Below, one piece after another: positions 25,498 through 35,766 of a stretch of DNA of 64,000 bases; within the stretch, counting starts at the first letter, position 1, and the number at the start of each line of letters is the position of its first letter. The notes under the pieces are model-generated. The model was not told where the DNA came from, did no database searches, and worked only from the letters and a program-made list of their open reading frames with translations. Source of the stretch: Scytonematopsis contorta HA4267-MV1 (GTDB taxonomy: Bacteria > Cyanobacteriota > Cyanobacteriia > Cyanobacteriales > Nostocaceae); the NCBI GenBank assembly GCA_019359035.1, contig JAHHIC010000039.1, positions 1 through 64,000 of the forward strand. Direction: 5' to 3'. A program made the translations under genes and the position numbers.

Positions 25498-27046
25498 AAA
25501 TTTTGCCTCTTAATTTCAGATTAGTGGTTTTTTTTTTAAACGAGTATTTTAGGGAACTCTTCCGTCAAGATGCTTCTGACTACTGCGTCCATGATGATTC
25601 TGAACTTAAACGATTTTAAATTAAAATGAACATATTTTTTTAAGTAAAAATACTGTTTTATTGTTTGCGATGTAACTTTTATCGTCATAATTACTTGCTG
25701 ATTACAATCGCTTTGATACAAAGATAACCCATCAAAGTATCTGCAAGAGGTCGTTTGCTGTGATGCTGATTGCTAAATTCACCGTTACACTTCTTCATTA
25801 CCTGTTGCCAAAGTTACTCAGGATATGCAATATTTACACCGTAATTATTTAAAAATTGCACAAGAATAATAAATTATGATTAGAAAAAGTAATAATATAC
25901 TTCAGTCTTTTAGTTTAAACAAACTTTAACAATAATTTACTTTTAAGTTAGCGTTAGATTTGTTAGGATAAGCAGTAGCAATTGGTACAAAAATATATTT
26001 AGAGTATTTATCTACAAGTACTCTAAAGTATTAAATTAATAGCTATGTCTTACGGAAAGTGAGTGTAGCAAATTGTAGTCACTTAATATGTGAGGGGGCA
26101 AATACATTGATGTTACACATTACTCTAGTAGCTAATTTTGTATTTTTGTACACAGATTGCTAGAAATGTTTTACTTATCGTTGCAATAGCTATCAATTAA
26201 GGCTAAAAACCAGTGTTATTACATTGTTCCCCAAATTAAAGAAAAAAATAATGCGTAATTTTGCTGTTGTCTTCATGAATTCGATTACATGAAGTCGGTC
26301 TTATTATTAGAGAAATTACTAATTGGTGTACGAAAAATAGTACAACTTACGTTTAATCATCAAGGCTACATCACTGTTTCAAATTATGATTGTATTCCTG
26401 ATTGTGTCACGGTGCTATTACGATACACATAAGGCTTATTACCCTGACTGTGTTTACAATTCGTTTTTCCAACTTTGCAAAATAGCCTTGTCGTTTTAGA
26501 AAAAAGGCTGTTAAAATACACCGCTCTTTGGGTGTAATTGTCGCAAAATTTTCCAAAAAAGTATTGCACAATATGAAAAATCCTTTAGAATTATTATTTA
26601 ATAGATGAATAAATTAATCAATCCTCTAATAATCGCAATTAAATATAAGTAGATATACTGAAATGAATTTCTACTTCATGCAAACCTTAAACAGTAGACG
26701 AAATATGTTTTTGTTTAGTAAAGTAAAGATTCTGAGCTTTCAAAGAAGGCGATGAATAATTCAGAATAGATTTTGTGTTTAAAAATCTGTCATTATATTC
26801 TTGATAAAAAAAATAATGATTGATTAAGCACAAAAATCATTACTAAGCGTAAAATAATTTTCAACAAAATGCTGCAAAAGGGGTCTCGTGAAATATATTT
26901 TGTTGTGAGAAAAAATACTGAAAGATATTTGCTTCTGCGACAAATATCTTTGTTAAAATGATAAATTGGTAGGGTAATTAGTTAAGACGCATCTACCCAA
27001 AAAACATTTTATAAATAGCCACCACCCAAATGGAGTTATTCTGGCA
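25498..27046. other. 1.5-kb gene-poor divergent region
   Basis: This AT-rich DNA contains only short, non-conserved-looking frames (for example 61 residues at 25536-25721 and at 26384-26569, reverse strand). I see no tRNA, no dispersed palindrome and no tandem repeat, which is striking beside the repeat-rich rest of the window. It holds the promoters of the 361-residue protein and the invertase, and could hide a non-coding RNA. Confidence 0.5.
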
Positions 27047-28495
27047 ATGCAACTAAACGAATTGGTATCGGCAAACAAAATTGAAACAGAAGCAATGGCT
27101 GCTTTAGAGAAATCTATTCTTTACTATCAGGGTCGTCCTGTTGGTACAGTAGCTGCGGTTGATGATTCTTCTGATGCTTTGAATTACGACCAAGTTTTTA
27201 TTAGAGATTTTGTATCTTCCGCTCTTCTTTTTCTGATTCAAGGTAGAACCGATATTGTTCGTAATTTTCTAGAAGAAACTTTAAAGTTACAACCTAAAGA
27301 TAGGCAGTTAAATGCTTACAAGCCAGCTAGAGGTCTAATTCCAGCCAGTTTTAAAGTTATAGTACAAAATGGTCAAGAATCTTTAGAGGCAGATTTTGGT
27401 GAACATGCGATTGCCAGAGTTACACCTGTTGATTCTTGTTTATGGTGGTTAATTGTACTCCGTGCTTATGTAGTCGCAACACAAGATTTATCCTTTGCTT
27501 ATCAACCTCAATTTCAAGAAGGTATTAGGTTGATTATGGAGCTTTGTTTGGTGCATCGTTTTGATATGTACCCAACATTGTTGGTTCCCGATGGTGCTTG
27601 TATGATTGACCGTCGTTTGGGAATTTATGGTCACCCTTTAGAAATTCAATCGCTATTTTTTACCGCATTGCGTGCTGCAAGAGAGTTATTGATTTGTAAA
27701 GGGAATCAAGACCTTGTAGAAGGTATCGATAACCGTTTACCTTTATTACGCGCTCATATTCGTCATCATTATTGGATAGATATTAACCGTCTAAATGCAA
27801 TTTATCGCTTTAAAGGTGAAGAGTACGGTAAATTAGCAGTCAACCAGTTTAATATTTATGCTGATTCTTTACCTTATTATGAATTAGATAAATGGCTACC
27901 TAGAAGCGGTGGTTATTTAGCAGGTAACGTCGGTCCCTCTCAGTTGGATACTCGTTTCTTTTCTCTAGGTAATTTAATGGCTGTGATTTCTGACCTCGCT
28001 AGTGAGGAGCAGTCACAAGCAGTTATGAATCTTATCGAAAAAAGATGGGAAGACCTTATAGGGGATATGCCGATGAAAATCTGTTATCCAGCTTTGGAAG
28101 GTGATGAGTATAGAATTGTTACGGGATGTGACCCTAAAAATATACCTTGGTCTTATCATAATGCTGGTAGTTGGCCTGTTCTATTATGGATGTTAGCTGC
28201 GTCTGCTGCCAAAACTAATAGAATAAGTATTGCTCAAAATGCTATCGAAGTTGCGGAATTACGCTTGCTCGAAGACGAATGGCCGGAATATTACGATGGT
28301 AAGAAAGGTAGATTAATTGGTAAACAAGCTAGAAAATATCAAACTTGGACAATTACTGGTTTATTACTAGCAAAACAATTCTTGGTTAATCCTGCGAATA
28401 TTTCACTGGTTAGTTTCGACCCATTAAGTTTTGGACCTGCTTCTAGAGCTTGTGAATTTGACCTAGGTAGTGTCGATACGATGCTTCTTGGTTAA
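27047..28495 (+). CDS. Alkaline/neutral invertase (GH100)
   Basis: This 482-residue glycoside hydrolase family 100 enzyme hydrolyses sucrose to glucose and fructose in the cytoplasm. Signature segments are [15 protein letters not shown] (near residue 50), [30 protein letters not shown] (about 182-212) and [16 protein letters not shown]. In heterocystous cyanobacteria such invertases feed carbon from sucrose into heterocysts and control growth balance. The start ATG 27047 follows AATGGAGTTATT. The long 5' region suggests complex control. Confidence 0.92.
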   Translation: MQLNELVSANKIETEAMAALEKSILYYQGRPVGTVAAVDDSSDALNYDQVFIRDFVSSALLFLIQGRTDIVRNFLEETLKLQPKDRQLNAYKPARGLIPASFKVIVQNGQESLEADFGEHAIARVTPVDSCLWWLIVLRAYVVATQDLSFAYQPQFQEGIRLIMELCLVHRFDMYPTLLVPDGACMIDRRLGIYGHPLEIQSLFFTALRAARELLICKGNQDLVEGIDNRLPLLRAHIRHHYWIDINRLNAIYRFKGEEYGKLAVNQFNIYADSLPYYELDKWLPRSGGYLAGNVGPSQLDTRFFSLGNLMAVISDLASEEQSQAVMNLIEKRWEDLIGDMPMKICYPALEGDEYRIVTGCDPKNIPWSYHNAGSWPVLLWMLAASAAKTNRISIAQNAIEVAELRLLEDEWPEYYDGKKGRLIGKQARKYQTWTITGLLLAKQFLVNPANISLVSFDPLSFGPASRACEFDLGSVDTMLLG

Positions 28496-28786
28496 TTAAC
28501 TTAATATACTTATAAATTTCGCAAAAATTCCCATTTCGGTTAAGATTGCGAGAATTTAAAAATATAGTGCAGTTTCTGTACTATATTTTTTTGCAAATAA
28601 GCAGGTTTTAACTCACATTTTATATTTAATCTTTTTATCAGTAAATACACTGCTATAAGATGTATTTTGAATCTAGTTATAACAATGCGCTTGTATTTTT
28701 GAATTCAGAGATTATCCTCAGGATAATCAAAAACAATAACTTGTATTATGGGTATCAAGATTAAAAAAAAAATTAGGTAACATAAT

Positions 28787-29176
28787 ATGTCATACCCACA
28801 TGATAATAATTTTAATCCACAGCAAGCTGAAGTTGCATATTCTCCTTGGAACCCTTTTACTCCCACAGAACGAGACGTACAAAGAACAGAAGAATTAGCA
28901 AATAAAAATCCTACTGTTGCTGGTATATTGGCATTTGTTGTACCAGTGGCTGCAATGTTTTATCTTAATCGTGGAGTAAATAATGTTAAAATTATCGGAT
29001 ACGTTGTCGCAATTTGTTTTGTGGTCGGTTTCACTAGTTATAAGCAGCCTAAGAAACAACTTGAGCAAATAGGCAATGGGATTGGTACTCTTGGCGCAAT
29101 CGCTATTATTGTTGAAAATGTTAGATGTGTTACATTAGCCCGCAAACGTCTAGCTTCTCAAAGTCAGTCGAAATAA
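28787..29176 (+). CDS. Small membrane protein of unknown function
   Basis: This 129-residue protein has a soluble N terminus with WNPFTPTERDVQRTEELA, two helices (about 44-62 and 67-84) and a possible third weak one (95-110), and a basic C-terminal tail. I do not recognise it. Codon use is normal and it starts at ATG after an AT-rich leader with TTAGGTAA. The preceding gap (28496-28786) shows no feature apart from an AT-rich hairpin-like region around 28560. Confidence 0.5.
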   Translation: MSYPHDNNFNPQQAEVAYSPWNPFTPTERDVQRTEELANKNPTVAGILAFVVPVAAMFYLNRGVNNVKIIGYVVAICFVVGFTSYKQPKKQLEQIGNGIGTLGAIAIIVENVRCVTLARKRLASQSQSK

Positions 29177-29354
29177 TTATTTTTACTAAAGGTTTTTGCT
29201 GACAATTAGTCAGTAGCTTTTAAAGGATAGTAAGTAGGAAGTAAGGGCTTTGTAGTAATGGCTTAGTTCTAATTTAATTTTGATGGCGCTAAAGCGCTAC
29301 TACAAACCTTTGTTTTTGTTTTATTATGGTACAATCCAAAGCTTAAAATTTAAA

Positions 29355-30743
29355 ATGCTTTCTTCGCGTCAACTAGCTTTTATCGCCTTACGAGATGTAC
29401 ATAAAGGAGCTTACGTTGATGTAGCCTTAGATAAAGTGCTGCAAAAAGCCAGTTTGCCTGATAATGACCGTCGCTTAATGACAGAATTAGTCTATGGTTG
29501 CACGCGAAGACAGCGCACTTTGGATGCTATTATTGACCAATTCGCTAAAAAAAAATCTCATCAACAACCAAAAGAACTTCGTGCTATTTTACATTTAGGC
29601 TTATACCAACTACGTTATCAAGAAAGAATTCCCCCCAGTGCAGCTGTTAATACTACTGTAGATTTAGCTAAAGAAAATGGATTTCCTGGATTAACAGGTT
29701 TCGTTAACGGTTTATTACGTCAATATATTCGCTCACAAGAAAAAAACACTCCCCCCTCATCTCTCTTATCTCCCCCATCCTCCCCCCCACTCCCCACTCC
29801 CCACTCCCCACTCCCCGGACTAGGTATTCAGCACAGTTTCCCCGACTGGGTAATTGATGTTTGGTTGGAACAGTTTGGTTATGCGGAAACTGAGCGATTG
29901 TGTGAATGGATGAACCAAACCCCAGCCATTGATTTACGGATTAACCCGCTTTGCACTTCTATAGAGCAAGTTGAGACTGCATTAAAATCAGTCGGTATCG
30001 CTTCTCGACGTATTCCCCATCTTAATCAAGCTTTACGTTTACTCGATAACCCTGGTTCTATTCAGAATTTACCTGGATTTAATCAGGGTTGGTGGACTGT
30101 ACAAGATTGTAGCGCTCAGCTTGTTAGCTATTTACTTGACCCTCAACCCGGTGAAATTATAATTGATGCTTGTGCTGCACCAGGGGGGAAAACTACCCAT
30201 ATTGCAGAACTCATGGGAGATAACGGAACTATTCGCGCTTGCGATCGCACTCCTTCGCGTCTGAAAAAAGTGCAGGAAAATTTCCAAAGATTAAAGTTAC
30301 ACTCTATAGAAGTGCTAACTGGTGATAGTCGGGAACTTCCCTTTGAAAATACAGCAGACCGGGTATTGTTAGATGCACCTTGCTCTGGGTTGGGTACTTT
30401 ACACCGTCATGCTGATGCACGTTGGCGACAAACACCAGAGTCTGTAGTGGAATTATCGCAACTGCAAAAAGATTTAATATCACATACTGCTACTTTTGTC
30501 AAAAGCGGCGGCGTGTTAGTTTATTCTACCTGTACATTGCATCCAGCGGAAAATGAACAGGTAATAGAGTGGTTTTTATCAGAAAATCCTAGTTGGGAAA
30601 TCGAAGTACCGAGCGAGAATTCACCAGCTGCGAGTTACTGTAATTCTAAAGGTTGGATTAAAGTTTTGCCTCATCAGCAAGATATGGATGGGTTTTTTAT
30701 GGTGAAGTTCAGAAATAAAAATGGAAATTGTAGGTTGGGTTGA
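29355..30743 (+). CDS. rsmB: 16S rRNA (cytosine-967 C5) methyltransferase RsmB
   Basis: The N-terminal NusB-like RNA-binding domain (about 1-130) is followed by the RsmB/NOL1 methyltransferase domain. The latter has DACAAPGGKTTH (SAM site), LLDAPCSGLGTLHRH and VYSTCTLHPAENE with both catalytic Cys residues. Between the domains, about residues 131-156 (PPSSLLSPPSSPPLPTPHSP and flanks) are encoded by an inserted CCCACTCCCC short repeat at 29748-29819. The family has no such Pro/Ser insert here. The frame is preserved. ATG 29355 is preferred because MLSSRQLAFIALRDV is the usual start; an upstream ATG at 29280 adds repeat-encoded residues. Confidence 0.92.
   Translation: MLSSRQLAFIALRDVHKGAYVDVALDKVLQKASLPDNDRRLMTELVYGCTRRQRTLDAIIDQFAKKKSHQQPKELRAILHLGLYQLRYQERIPPSAAVNTTVDLAKENGFPGLTGFVNGLLRQYIRSQEKNTPPSSLLSPPSSPPLPTPHSPLPGLGIQHSFPDWVIDVWLEQFGYAETERLCEWMNQTPAIDLRINPLCTSIEQVETALKSVGIASRRIPHLNQALRLLDNPGSIQNLPGFNQGWWTVQDCSAQLVSYLLDPQPGEIIIDACAAPGGKTTHIAELMGDNGTIRACDRTPSRLKKVQENFQRLKLHSIEVLTGDSRELPFENTADRVLLDAPCSGLGTLHRHADARWRQTPESVVELSQLQKDLISHTATFVKSGGVLVYSTCTLHPAENEQVIEWFLSENPSWEIEVPSENSPAASYCNSKGWIKVLPHQQDMDGFFMVKFRNKNGNCRLG
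29748..29819. repeat. CCCCACT short tandem repeat inside rsmB
   Basis: Irregular TCCCCCACTCCCCACTCCCC units encode a Pro/Ser-rich linker in frame. Same family as 13820-13868 and 38802-38866. Confidence 0.8.
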
Positions 30744-30826
30744 GGTTTTGGGAAACCCAACATGGACAATATGAAGTTGGGTTATCCGAAGCGGACGCTA
30801 CGCGAACGTTCTTCAACCCAACCTAC
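30731..30826. repeat. Dispersed GTAGGTTGGGTTG inverted repeat
   Basis: GTAGGTTGGGTTG at the 3' end of rsmB, and CAACCCAACCTAC about 80 bases later, are inverted arms of the same repeat as 846-969. The left arm overlaps the last codons of rsmB, so the repeat supplies the C terminus. Confidence 0.8.
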
Positions 30827-30850
30827 GTATTATCTCCAATTAGTTTTTTA

Positions 30851-32467
30851 TTAGCTACTACAACCGTCCCAATTAATAGGAAAATCGTATTCCGCAAACC
30901 CGGAAATATTCTTCTGTGAGTCTTTGGTTTCAGCATCCAATACCGAAATAACTTTTTTATAAATATCTTCGGCTTGTTGTGGAGAATCACCAATACTAGT
31001 CAAACCCAACTTACCAAACTGCGAAAGACAACCCATTAAGTGAAACACTGTTCCTGTTTCACTTCCGCTATCAAAATGTAACCGATGAAAAGCAACAATA
31101 TCCATTAAATCATTAGGTAACAACCCACGATAGCGTTCTTTTTGTAAATTATCAGTCGCAATATAATATTTAGGACGCCCTTGTTTAGAGTAAAATAAAC
31201 CTGTTGAGCGGTCAAAACGTCCATTGGTTAATAACTTCAAAGTCATAAAAGGATGAGTTGTACCACCCTTACGCAAATTAATTTCAATAGTTTGGATGTC
31301 CCAACTGCCATCATCTTGTAATACAGTGACAAAATCTACACCAAACCTTTCTAAAGCACCTTTCTCTGCTAATTTTTTACCAATTTGAAACCCATACTCT
31401 TGTAACCGCACTCGATAAACCTCATCTGCAGGAAATTTACAACCGAGATAAATTTGTCCATCGGGTCCTCCTAAAATTTGGTCGTGAGTGGAGAGAATTT
31501 CCACTTCTCCCTCAGGGGTAATACGTCCTTGTACACTAGGAGAACGTTTAACTTCTCCTTCAACAAAAGCTTCAACAATTCCCCCCATCTCAACTATTTT
31601 GCTGCAGAAATTTTCCCAATTTTCTTGCATAGCTTGAAAGCGCATTTTAGAAAAACATTCTTTAATTGCAGTGATTATCTCATTTCTATTTCCATTTTTG
31701 TTTTCGTTAGATGGTGACAAATTAGCAATTGGTCTTAAATCTAAAATCGCATTACCTTCTCCGGAAATACCTTCATTTAGTTTTACCACCATCCTTTGTA
31801 AGTGTGGCTGACGTTCCCACAAATCTACAGCAGCTTCAGCTAACTCTTGCTCACTCCAAACACTAAGACTACCATCTGGATGAGGAACCCCACTTTCTGC
31901 AAATATTTGCCGACTACCACTTTTTGTACCCCAAATTTGTAAATCGGGTGCAGCTGCGTACAAGGGTACATTTAAATTTACAGATAATTCTGCTTCTAAA
32001 TGAGTAGAATTATAACATATCATAAAGGATTTTTCTAGCCTTAAAGCTTGACGAATACGATTAAGTAAACGTGGTCTTTCTAAAATCTTTTGAGTCAAAG
32101 GTTTAAGCGAAGAATCGTAAGTCGAAAGCAGTAATAATCGGTTACGAGCATGAGAAAAAGGTATTCCCGGTAATAATTGTAAATAGTAATCGATAATACT
32201 AGGATGCAAAGGCACCGAAGTCACATAAATAAGTCGGTTGCGAGGATTCCACAAACGAATTAAGGAAAATAATAATCTTTCTTCGTAATGTTCACAACCT
32301 TCAACTTTACTAAGTTCTCGCTGGTCAAGGCTAAGTGAAGGAATAACTAAAATATCGACATCACCTTCATGGGAACCCTCGATATTGTGCCAACGTTCCC
32401 GTAAACTTAATTGTAGCTGCCGAAACTTATCAATTTGTTGCAATTCAGAGATATTTACTGTTTGCAT
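30851..32467 (-). CDS. PGM1-like ATP-grasp peptide ligase
   Basis: This 538-residue protein resembles the cyanobacterial proteins annotated as related to PGM1, the pheganomycin peptide ligase. ATP-grasp features are visible: KLNEGISGEGNAILDLRP (about 220-250), VEAFVEGEVKRSPSVQGRIT, and IEINLRKGGTTHPFM with the metal-binding Glu/Asn. Such enzymes join an amine to a carboxylate with ATP. Its substrate is unknown. It stands at the edge of a cluster with two asparagine-synthetase-like enzymes and a LysA-fold protein, which supports an amide-forming pathway. Confidence 0.75.
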   Translation of the reverse strand: MQTVNISELQQIDKFRQLQLSLRERWHNIEGSHEGDVDILVIPSLSLDQRELSKVEGCEHYEERLLFSLIRLWNPRNRLIYVTSVPLHPSIIDYYLQLLPGIPFSHARNRLLLLSTYDSSLKPLTQKILERPRLLNRIRQALRLEKSFMICYNSTHLEAELSVNLNVPLYAAAPDLQIWGTKSGSRQIFAESGVPHPDGSLSVWSEQELAEAAVDLWERQPHLQRMVVKLNEGISGEGNAILDLRPIANLSPSNENKNGNRNEIITAIKECFSKMRFQAMQENWENFCSKIVEMGGIVEAFVEGEVKRSPSVQGRITPEGEVEILSTHDQILGGPDGQIYLGCKFPADEVYRVRLQEYGFQIGKKLAEKGALERFGVDFVTVLQDDGSWDIQTIEINLRKGGTTHPFMTLKLLTNGRFDRSTGLFYSKQGRPKYYIATDNLQKERYRGLLPNDLMDIVAFHRLHFDSGSETGTVFHLMGCLSQFGKLGLTSIGDSPQQAEDIYKKVISVLDAETKDSQKNISGFAEYDFPINWDGCSS

Positions 32468-32871
32468 AGCACCATTCCTCTTTTATTATCCAGCACAACG
32501 TTTCTATATCTTAGGTATATCTAAAAAAATAGTACCTGTAAGAAACCTGTAATAGTTCTTTTTTTATTTAAATACTGTATTTTATTTGCTCTCGTCATCT
32601 GTTATTGGATAGGAATTTTATTTATTTTAATAAGTAATAAGGAAGAGAGAAGAGGGAAGATTAGAGAAAAGTAAGTTTGTAATAAAAAGTAACGTACTTG
32701 TCGAGGTATTTGTGCTTCATGCCAGAAGGCTATGAAAATAAGCTTAGAAATCAATTTTTGGCTTTAAGGTAAAGTAAGTGAAAATGGGTTATATATAATA
32801 CAATAGTATTGCACCCAGCATCTCTATATTTTATAATTTTGACAAATATAAGATGGTGTAGCAATACCAAG
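32468..32871. other. Intergenic region, divergent promoters
   Basis: AT-rich and without a convincing gene. It contains GGAAGAGAGAAGAGGGAAGA (32641-32660) purine-rich sequence and several TATAAT-like stretches. I looked for a short precursor peptide for the neighbouring amide-forming enzymes and found none that convinced me. Confidence 0.4.
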
Positions 32872-33822
32872 ATGATTGACCACGACCGACTGTTTAAAGA
32901 ACTTATTACCACATTTTTTATTGAGTTTATTGAGTTATTTTTTCCACAGGTTTTAGCTTATCTGGAGCCATCAACAGTGGAATTTTTGAACCAAGAGATA
33001 TTCACTGATGTAATAGAAGGAGATGAATATGAAACTGATATAATCGCAAAAGTCCGTTTTCGACAGCAAGAAGCTTTTTTCTTAATTCATATAGAAAATC
33101 AATCATATAAAGAACGCATTTTTGAGCGAAGAATGTTTCGTTACTTCGCACTTCTACATGGAAAATATGGATTACCTGTATATCCTATTGCTATCTTATC
33201 TTATGACAATCCCCGCATTAAGCAATCAAATACCTACCGCGTCGATTTCCCCGACAAAACAGTCTTAGATTTCAATTTTGAAGTGATTCAGCTTAACCAG
33301 TTAAACTGGCGAGACTTTTTGCAGAAAGAAAATCCCGTAGCTAGCGCTTTGATGGCTAAAATGAAAATAGCATATAAAGACCGTCCAAAAGTAAAATCTG
33401 AGTGTTTACGAATGCTTGCGACTTTACGGCTTAACCGTGCCAAAATGAAAGTTATTTCGGGTTTTGTGGATACTTACTTAAAATTAAGTGGAGAAGAAGA
33501 GAAAATTTTTCAAGAAACAATTGCTCAATTTGAACCAGCAAAAAAAGAGGCAGTTATGGAAATTGTTACCAGTTGGCAATTACAAGGAAGGGAAGAAGGA
33601 AGGGAAGAAGGAAGACAAGAAGGAAGACAAGAAGGAAGACAAGAAGGAAAGCTAGAACTTGTCAAGCGTCTACTCAACCGTAAAATTGGTTCGATGACTC
33701 CAGAAGTGTCCGAGCGTTTAAGCCAATTATCAACTACCCAATTAGAAGATTTGGGTGAGGCTTTGTTAGATTTTACTTCTCTTGAAGATTTATTGGCTTG
33801 GTTAGATAGATTAGAGGGTTGA
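32872..33822 (+). CDS. Rpn-family nuclease / putative transposase with DUF4351 tail
   Basis: This is a 316-residue protein from MIDHDRLFKELITTFFIEFI. The Rpn/PD-(D/E)XK core shows Asp in YETDIIAKVRF and ExQ in IHIENQSYKERIFERRMFRY. Then come GREEGREEGRQEG tandem repeats (encoded at 33589-33650) and a C-terminal DUF4351-like helical segment (KRLLNRKIGSMTPEVSERLS...LGEALLDFTSLEDLLAWL). Rpn proteins promote RecA-independent recombination and have been linked to phage defence. A paralogue is at 59194. ATG 32872 is preferred to the one at 32809 because paralogues begin with (I/T)DHDRLFKEL. Confidence 0.88.
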   Translation: MIDHDRLFKELITTFFIEFIELFFPQVLAYLEPSTVEFLNQEIFTDVIEGDEYETDIIAKVRFRQQEAFFLIHIENQSYKERIFERRMFRYFALLHGKYGLPVYPIAILSYDNPRIKQSNTYRVDFPDKTVLDFNFEVIQLNQLNWRDFLQKENPVASALMAKMKIAYKDRPKVKSECLRMLATLRLNRAKMKVISGFVDTYLKLSGEEEKIFQETIAQFEPAKKEAVMEIVTSWQLQGREEGREEGRQEGRQEGRQEGKLELVKRLLNRKIGSMTPEVSERLSQLSTTQLEDLGEALLDFTSLEDLLAWLDRLEG

Positions 33823-33851
33823 TTTACCTGTTGTCCAATTTTTTAACAGTG

Positions 33852-33925
33852 GTGTAGAGACGTTACGTGTGGTGTAAAGACGTTACGTGTGGTGTAAAGA
33901 CGTTACATGTAACGTCTCTACATTA
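33852..33925. repeat. GTAGAGACGTTAC repeat, three tandem half-units and one palindrome
   Basis: GTAGAGACGTTACGTGTG / GTAAAGACGTTACGTGTG / GTAAAGACGTTACATGTAAC... ending in GTCTCTACA. It lies 25 bases before the asparagine-synthetase-like start codon and could extend the reading frame upstream to 33867. Confidence 0.8.
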
Positions 33926-33950
33926 TGTAAAATGTGAGCAGCTAAAAATA

Positions 33951-35702
33951 ATGTTATTTAATGCACGCAATAATCGTAAATATATTATCCCAGAAAAACA
34001 AATTGTTCCAAGTTGGCTCGTAGCATGGGGAAAAGTTAACAGCCTAAAACAGAATGTTATTTGGCAAGATGAACAAGTCGCATTTATACCTATCGTATCC
34101 AGTACGATTAATGATTCTGCTACGGACAAATTCGCACTTAGTTCAAATCAGCAATATGTTGTAATCGGAGACATTTGGCTAAGTAATCGAATAGAATTAC
34201 TGCAAAAATTGGGAATCGAAGCAGCAGATTTTTCTGGAAACGATATTCAACTGATTGCTAACTTATGGGAACGATGGGGTGAGCAATGTCTCAACATGCT
34301 AGTGGGTATGTTTGGACTAGTTATTTGGGATAGAGAACAGCAAGTTTTGCGATTAATAAGAGACAGCACAGGCGCTCGCACTTTGTACTATACTAATACT
34401 GGCAGCACCCGTTGGATTGCTCCAAAATTGCGAACCCTTACACCTCATCATTCTAGGGAACTCGATTTAATTGCATTGCGAGACTACCTTTGTTGTGCGT
34501 TTGTCCCAGGAGAAAGAACACTTTGGCAAGACGTACGAGAAATTCGTCCGGGGACTTGCTTACAATTTCCCAATAAAAATATTTATAGTTATTGGCAACT
34601 CCAAGAAAAAATTGCAGATGATGATAAACCCTTAATTTGGCATAGCGATTTACTACGCGATTTACTCGAAAAAGTAGTTAGAGAATATTTACCCGAAAAT
34701 GAAGCAGTGGGTGTTTTTCTCTCAGGAGGTTTAGACTCCAGCAGCATTACAGCCTTAGCAGCAAAAATTCATAATGCACCAATTCACACTTTTTCCATTC
34801 ATTTTGGTTCCGAATGTGCCAATGAATTAGAATTTTCTAGTTTAGTTGCTGAACACTGCCAAACTCAACACCACATTTTAGAAATTACCCTTCGTGATAT
34901 GTGGGAAAAGCTTCCAGAAGCGATAGCCTATTTAGATGACCCTATAGGTGACCCATTAACAGTACCAAATTTATTGGTAGGAAAATTAGCGCGAGATTAC
35001 GTGAAAGTTACATTAAACGGTGAAGGTGGTGACCCTTGTTTTGGGGGTCCCAAAAATCAACCAATGTTAATCAATAATTTATATGGTTCGGTCACTAATC
35101 AAGACCCTTTACAAGCTTATTTAATTTCTTTCCAAAAATGTGCTAGCGATTTGCCACAATTATTAAAACCGGAGGTTTTGCAAGCAATAAAAACAGAACC
35201 ATATATATTTTCTCAAGATTTCAATTCCGATGCTAGTTATCTGAATAAGTTAATGGCACTCAATATAAAATTTAAAGGTGCTGACCAAATTCTAACAAAA
35301 GTAAATAATTTAACTCAAGCTGCTGGTTTAAATGGATTATCACCACTTTTTGACCAACGAGTAGTCGATTTAAGTATGAAAATTCCTCCTAAATATAAAC
35401 TTTCAGGAGTTGAAGAAAAAACGGTACTTAAACAAGCAGTTTCAGATATTTTACCTGATATAATTATTAGTCGCCCAAAAAGCGGTATGATGGTTCCAGT
35501 ACAATTGGGATTCAAAAAATATTGGCAGCGGGAAGCTAGACATTTACTATTAAATAAAAAAGCCGCAATTTCTCCATATATTAATCAATCAATTATACGC
35601 GAATGGTTAGATTACCGAGGAGATACTTGGGGACGCTATGGAGTTAAATTGTGGTTGTTGGTGAGTTTAGAAATTTGGTTGCAAGTAAATCATAAATTTT
35701 GA
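33951..35702 (+). CDS. Asparagine-synthetase-like amide-forming enzyme 1 (no glutaminase Cys)
   Basis: This 583-residue protein has an Ntn-like N-terminal domain (1-210, with GMFGLVIWDREQQVLRLIRD) and an ATP-pyrophosphatase domain with the PP-loop SGGLDSS (258-264) and NGEGGDPCFGG. Asparagine synthetase B needs Cys2 to release ammonia from glutamine; here the protein starts MLFNARNN and has no such Cys. This is the pattern of enzymes that activate a carboxylate with ATP and attack it with another amine, such as beta-lactam synthetases and lasso-peptide cyclases. Substrate unknown. ATG 33951 is preferred: longer starts read through the repeat at 33852-33925. Confidence 0.82.
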   Translation: MLFNARNNRKYIIPEKQIVPSWLVAWGKVNSLKQNVIWQDEQVAFIPIVSSTINDSATDKFALSSNQQYVVIGDIWLSNRIELLQKLGIEAADFSGNDIQLIANLWERWGEQCLNMLVGMFGLVIWDREQQVLRLIRDSTGARTLYYTNTGSTRWIAPKLRTLTPHHSRELDLIALRDYLCCAFVPGERTLWQDVREIRPGTCLQFPNKNIYSYWQLQEKIADDDKPLIWHSDLLRDLLEKVVREYLPENEAVGVFLSGGLDSSSITALAAKIHNAPIHTFSIHFGSECANELEFSSLVAEHCQTQHHILEITLRDMWEKLPEAIAYLDDPIGDPLTVPNLLVGKLARDYVKVTLNGEGGDPCFGGPKNQPMLINNLYGSVTNQDPLQAYLISFQKCASDLPQLLKPEVLQAIKTEPYIFSQDFNSDASYLNKLMALNIKFKGADQILTKVNNLTQAAGLNGLSPLFDQRVVDLSMKIPPKYKLSGVEEKTVLKQAVSDILPDIIISRPKSGMMVPVQLGFKKYWQREARHLLLNKKAAISPYINQSIIREWLDYRGDTWGRYGVKLWLLVSLEIWLQVNHKF

Positions 35703-35766
35703 TTTCTCTACAAAACACTGTATTTATCGCTTTATAATAGTAGTAAATGCTTGAAGGTAGGATATT

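Noticed and set aside
25536-26569. Two 61-residue reverse-strand frames in the invertase upstream region
   Set aside because: No ribosome site, AT-driven composition and no resemblance to known proteins.
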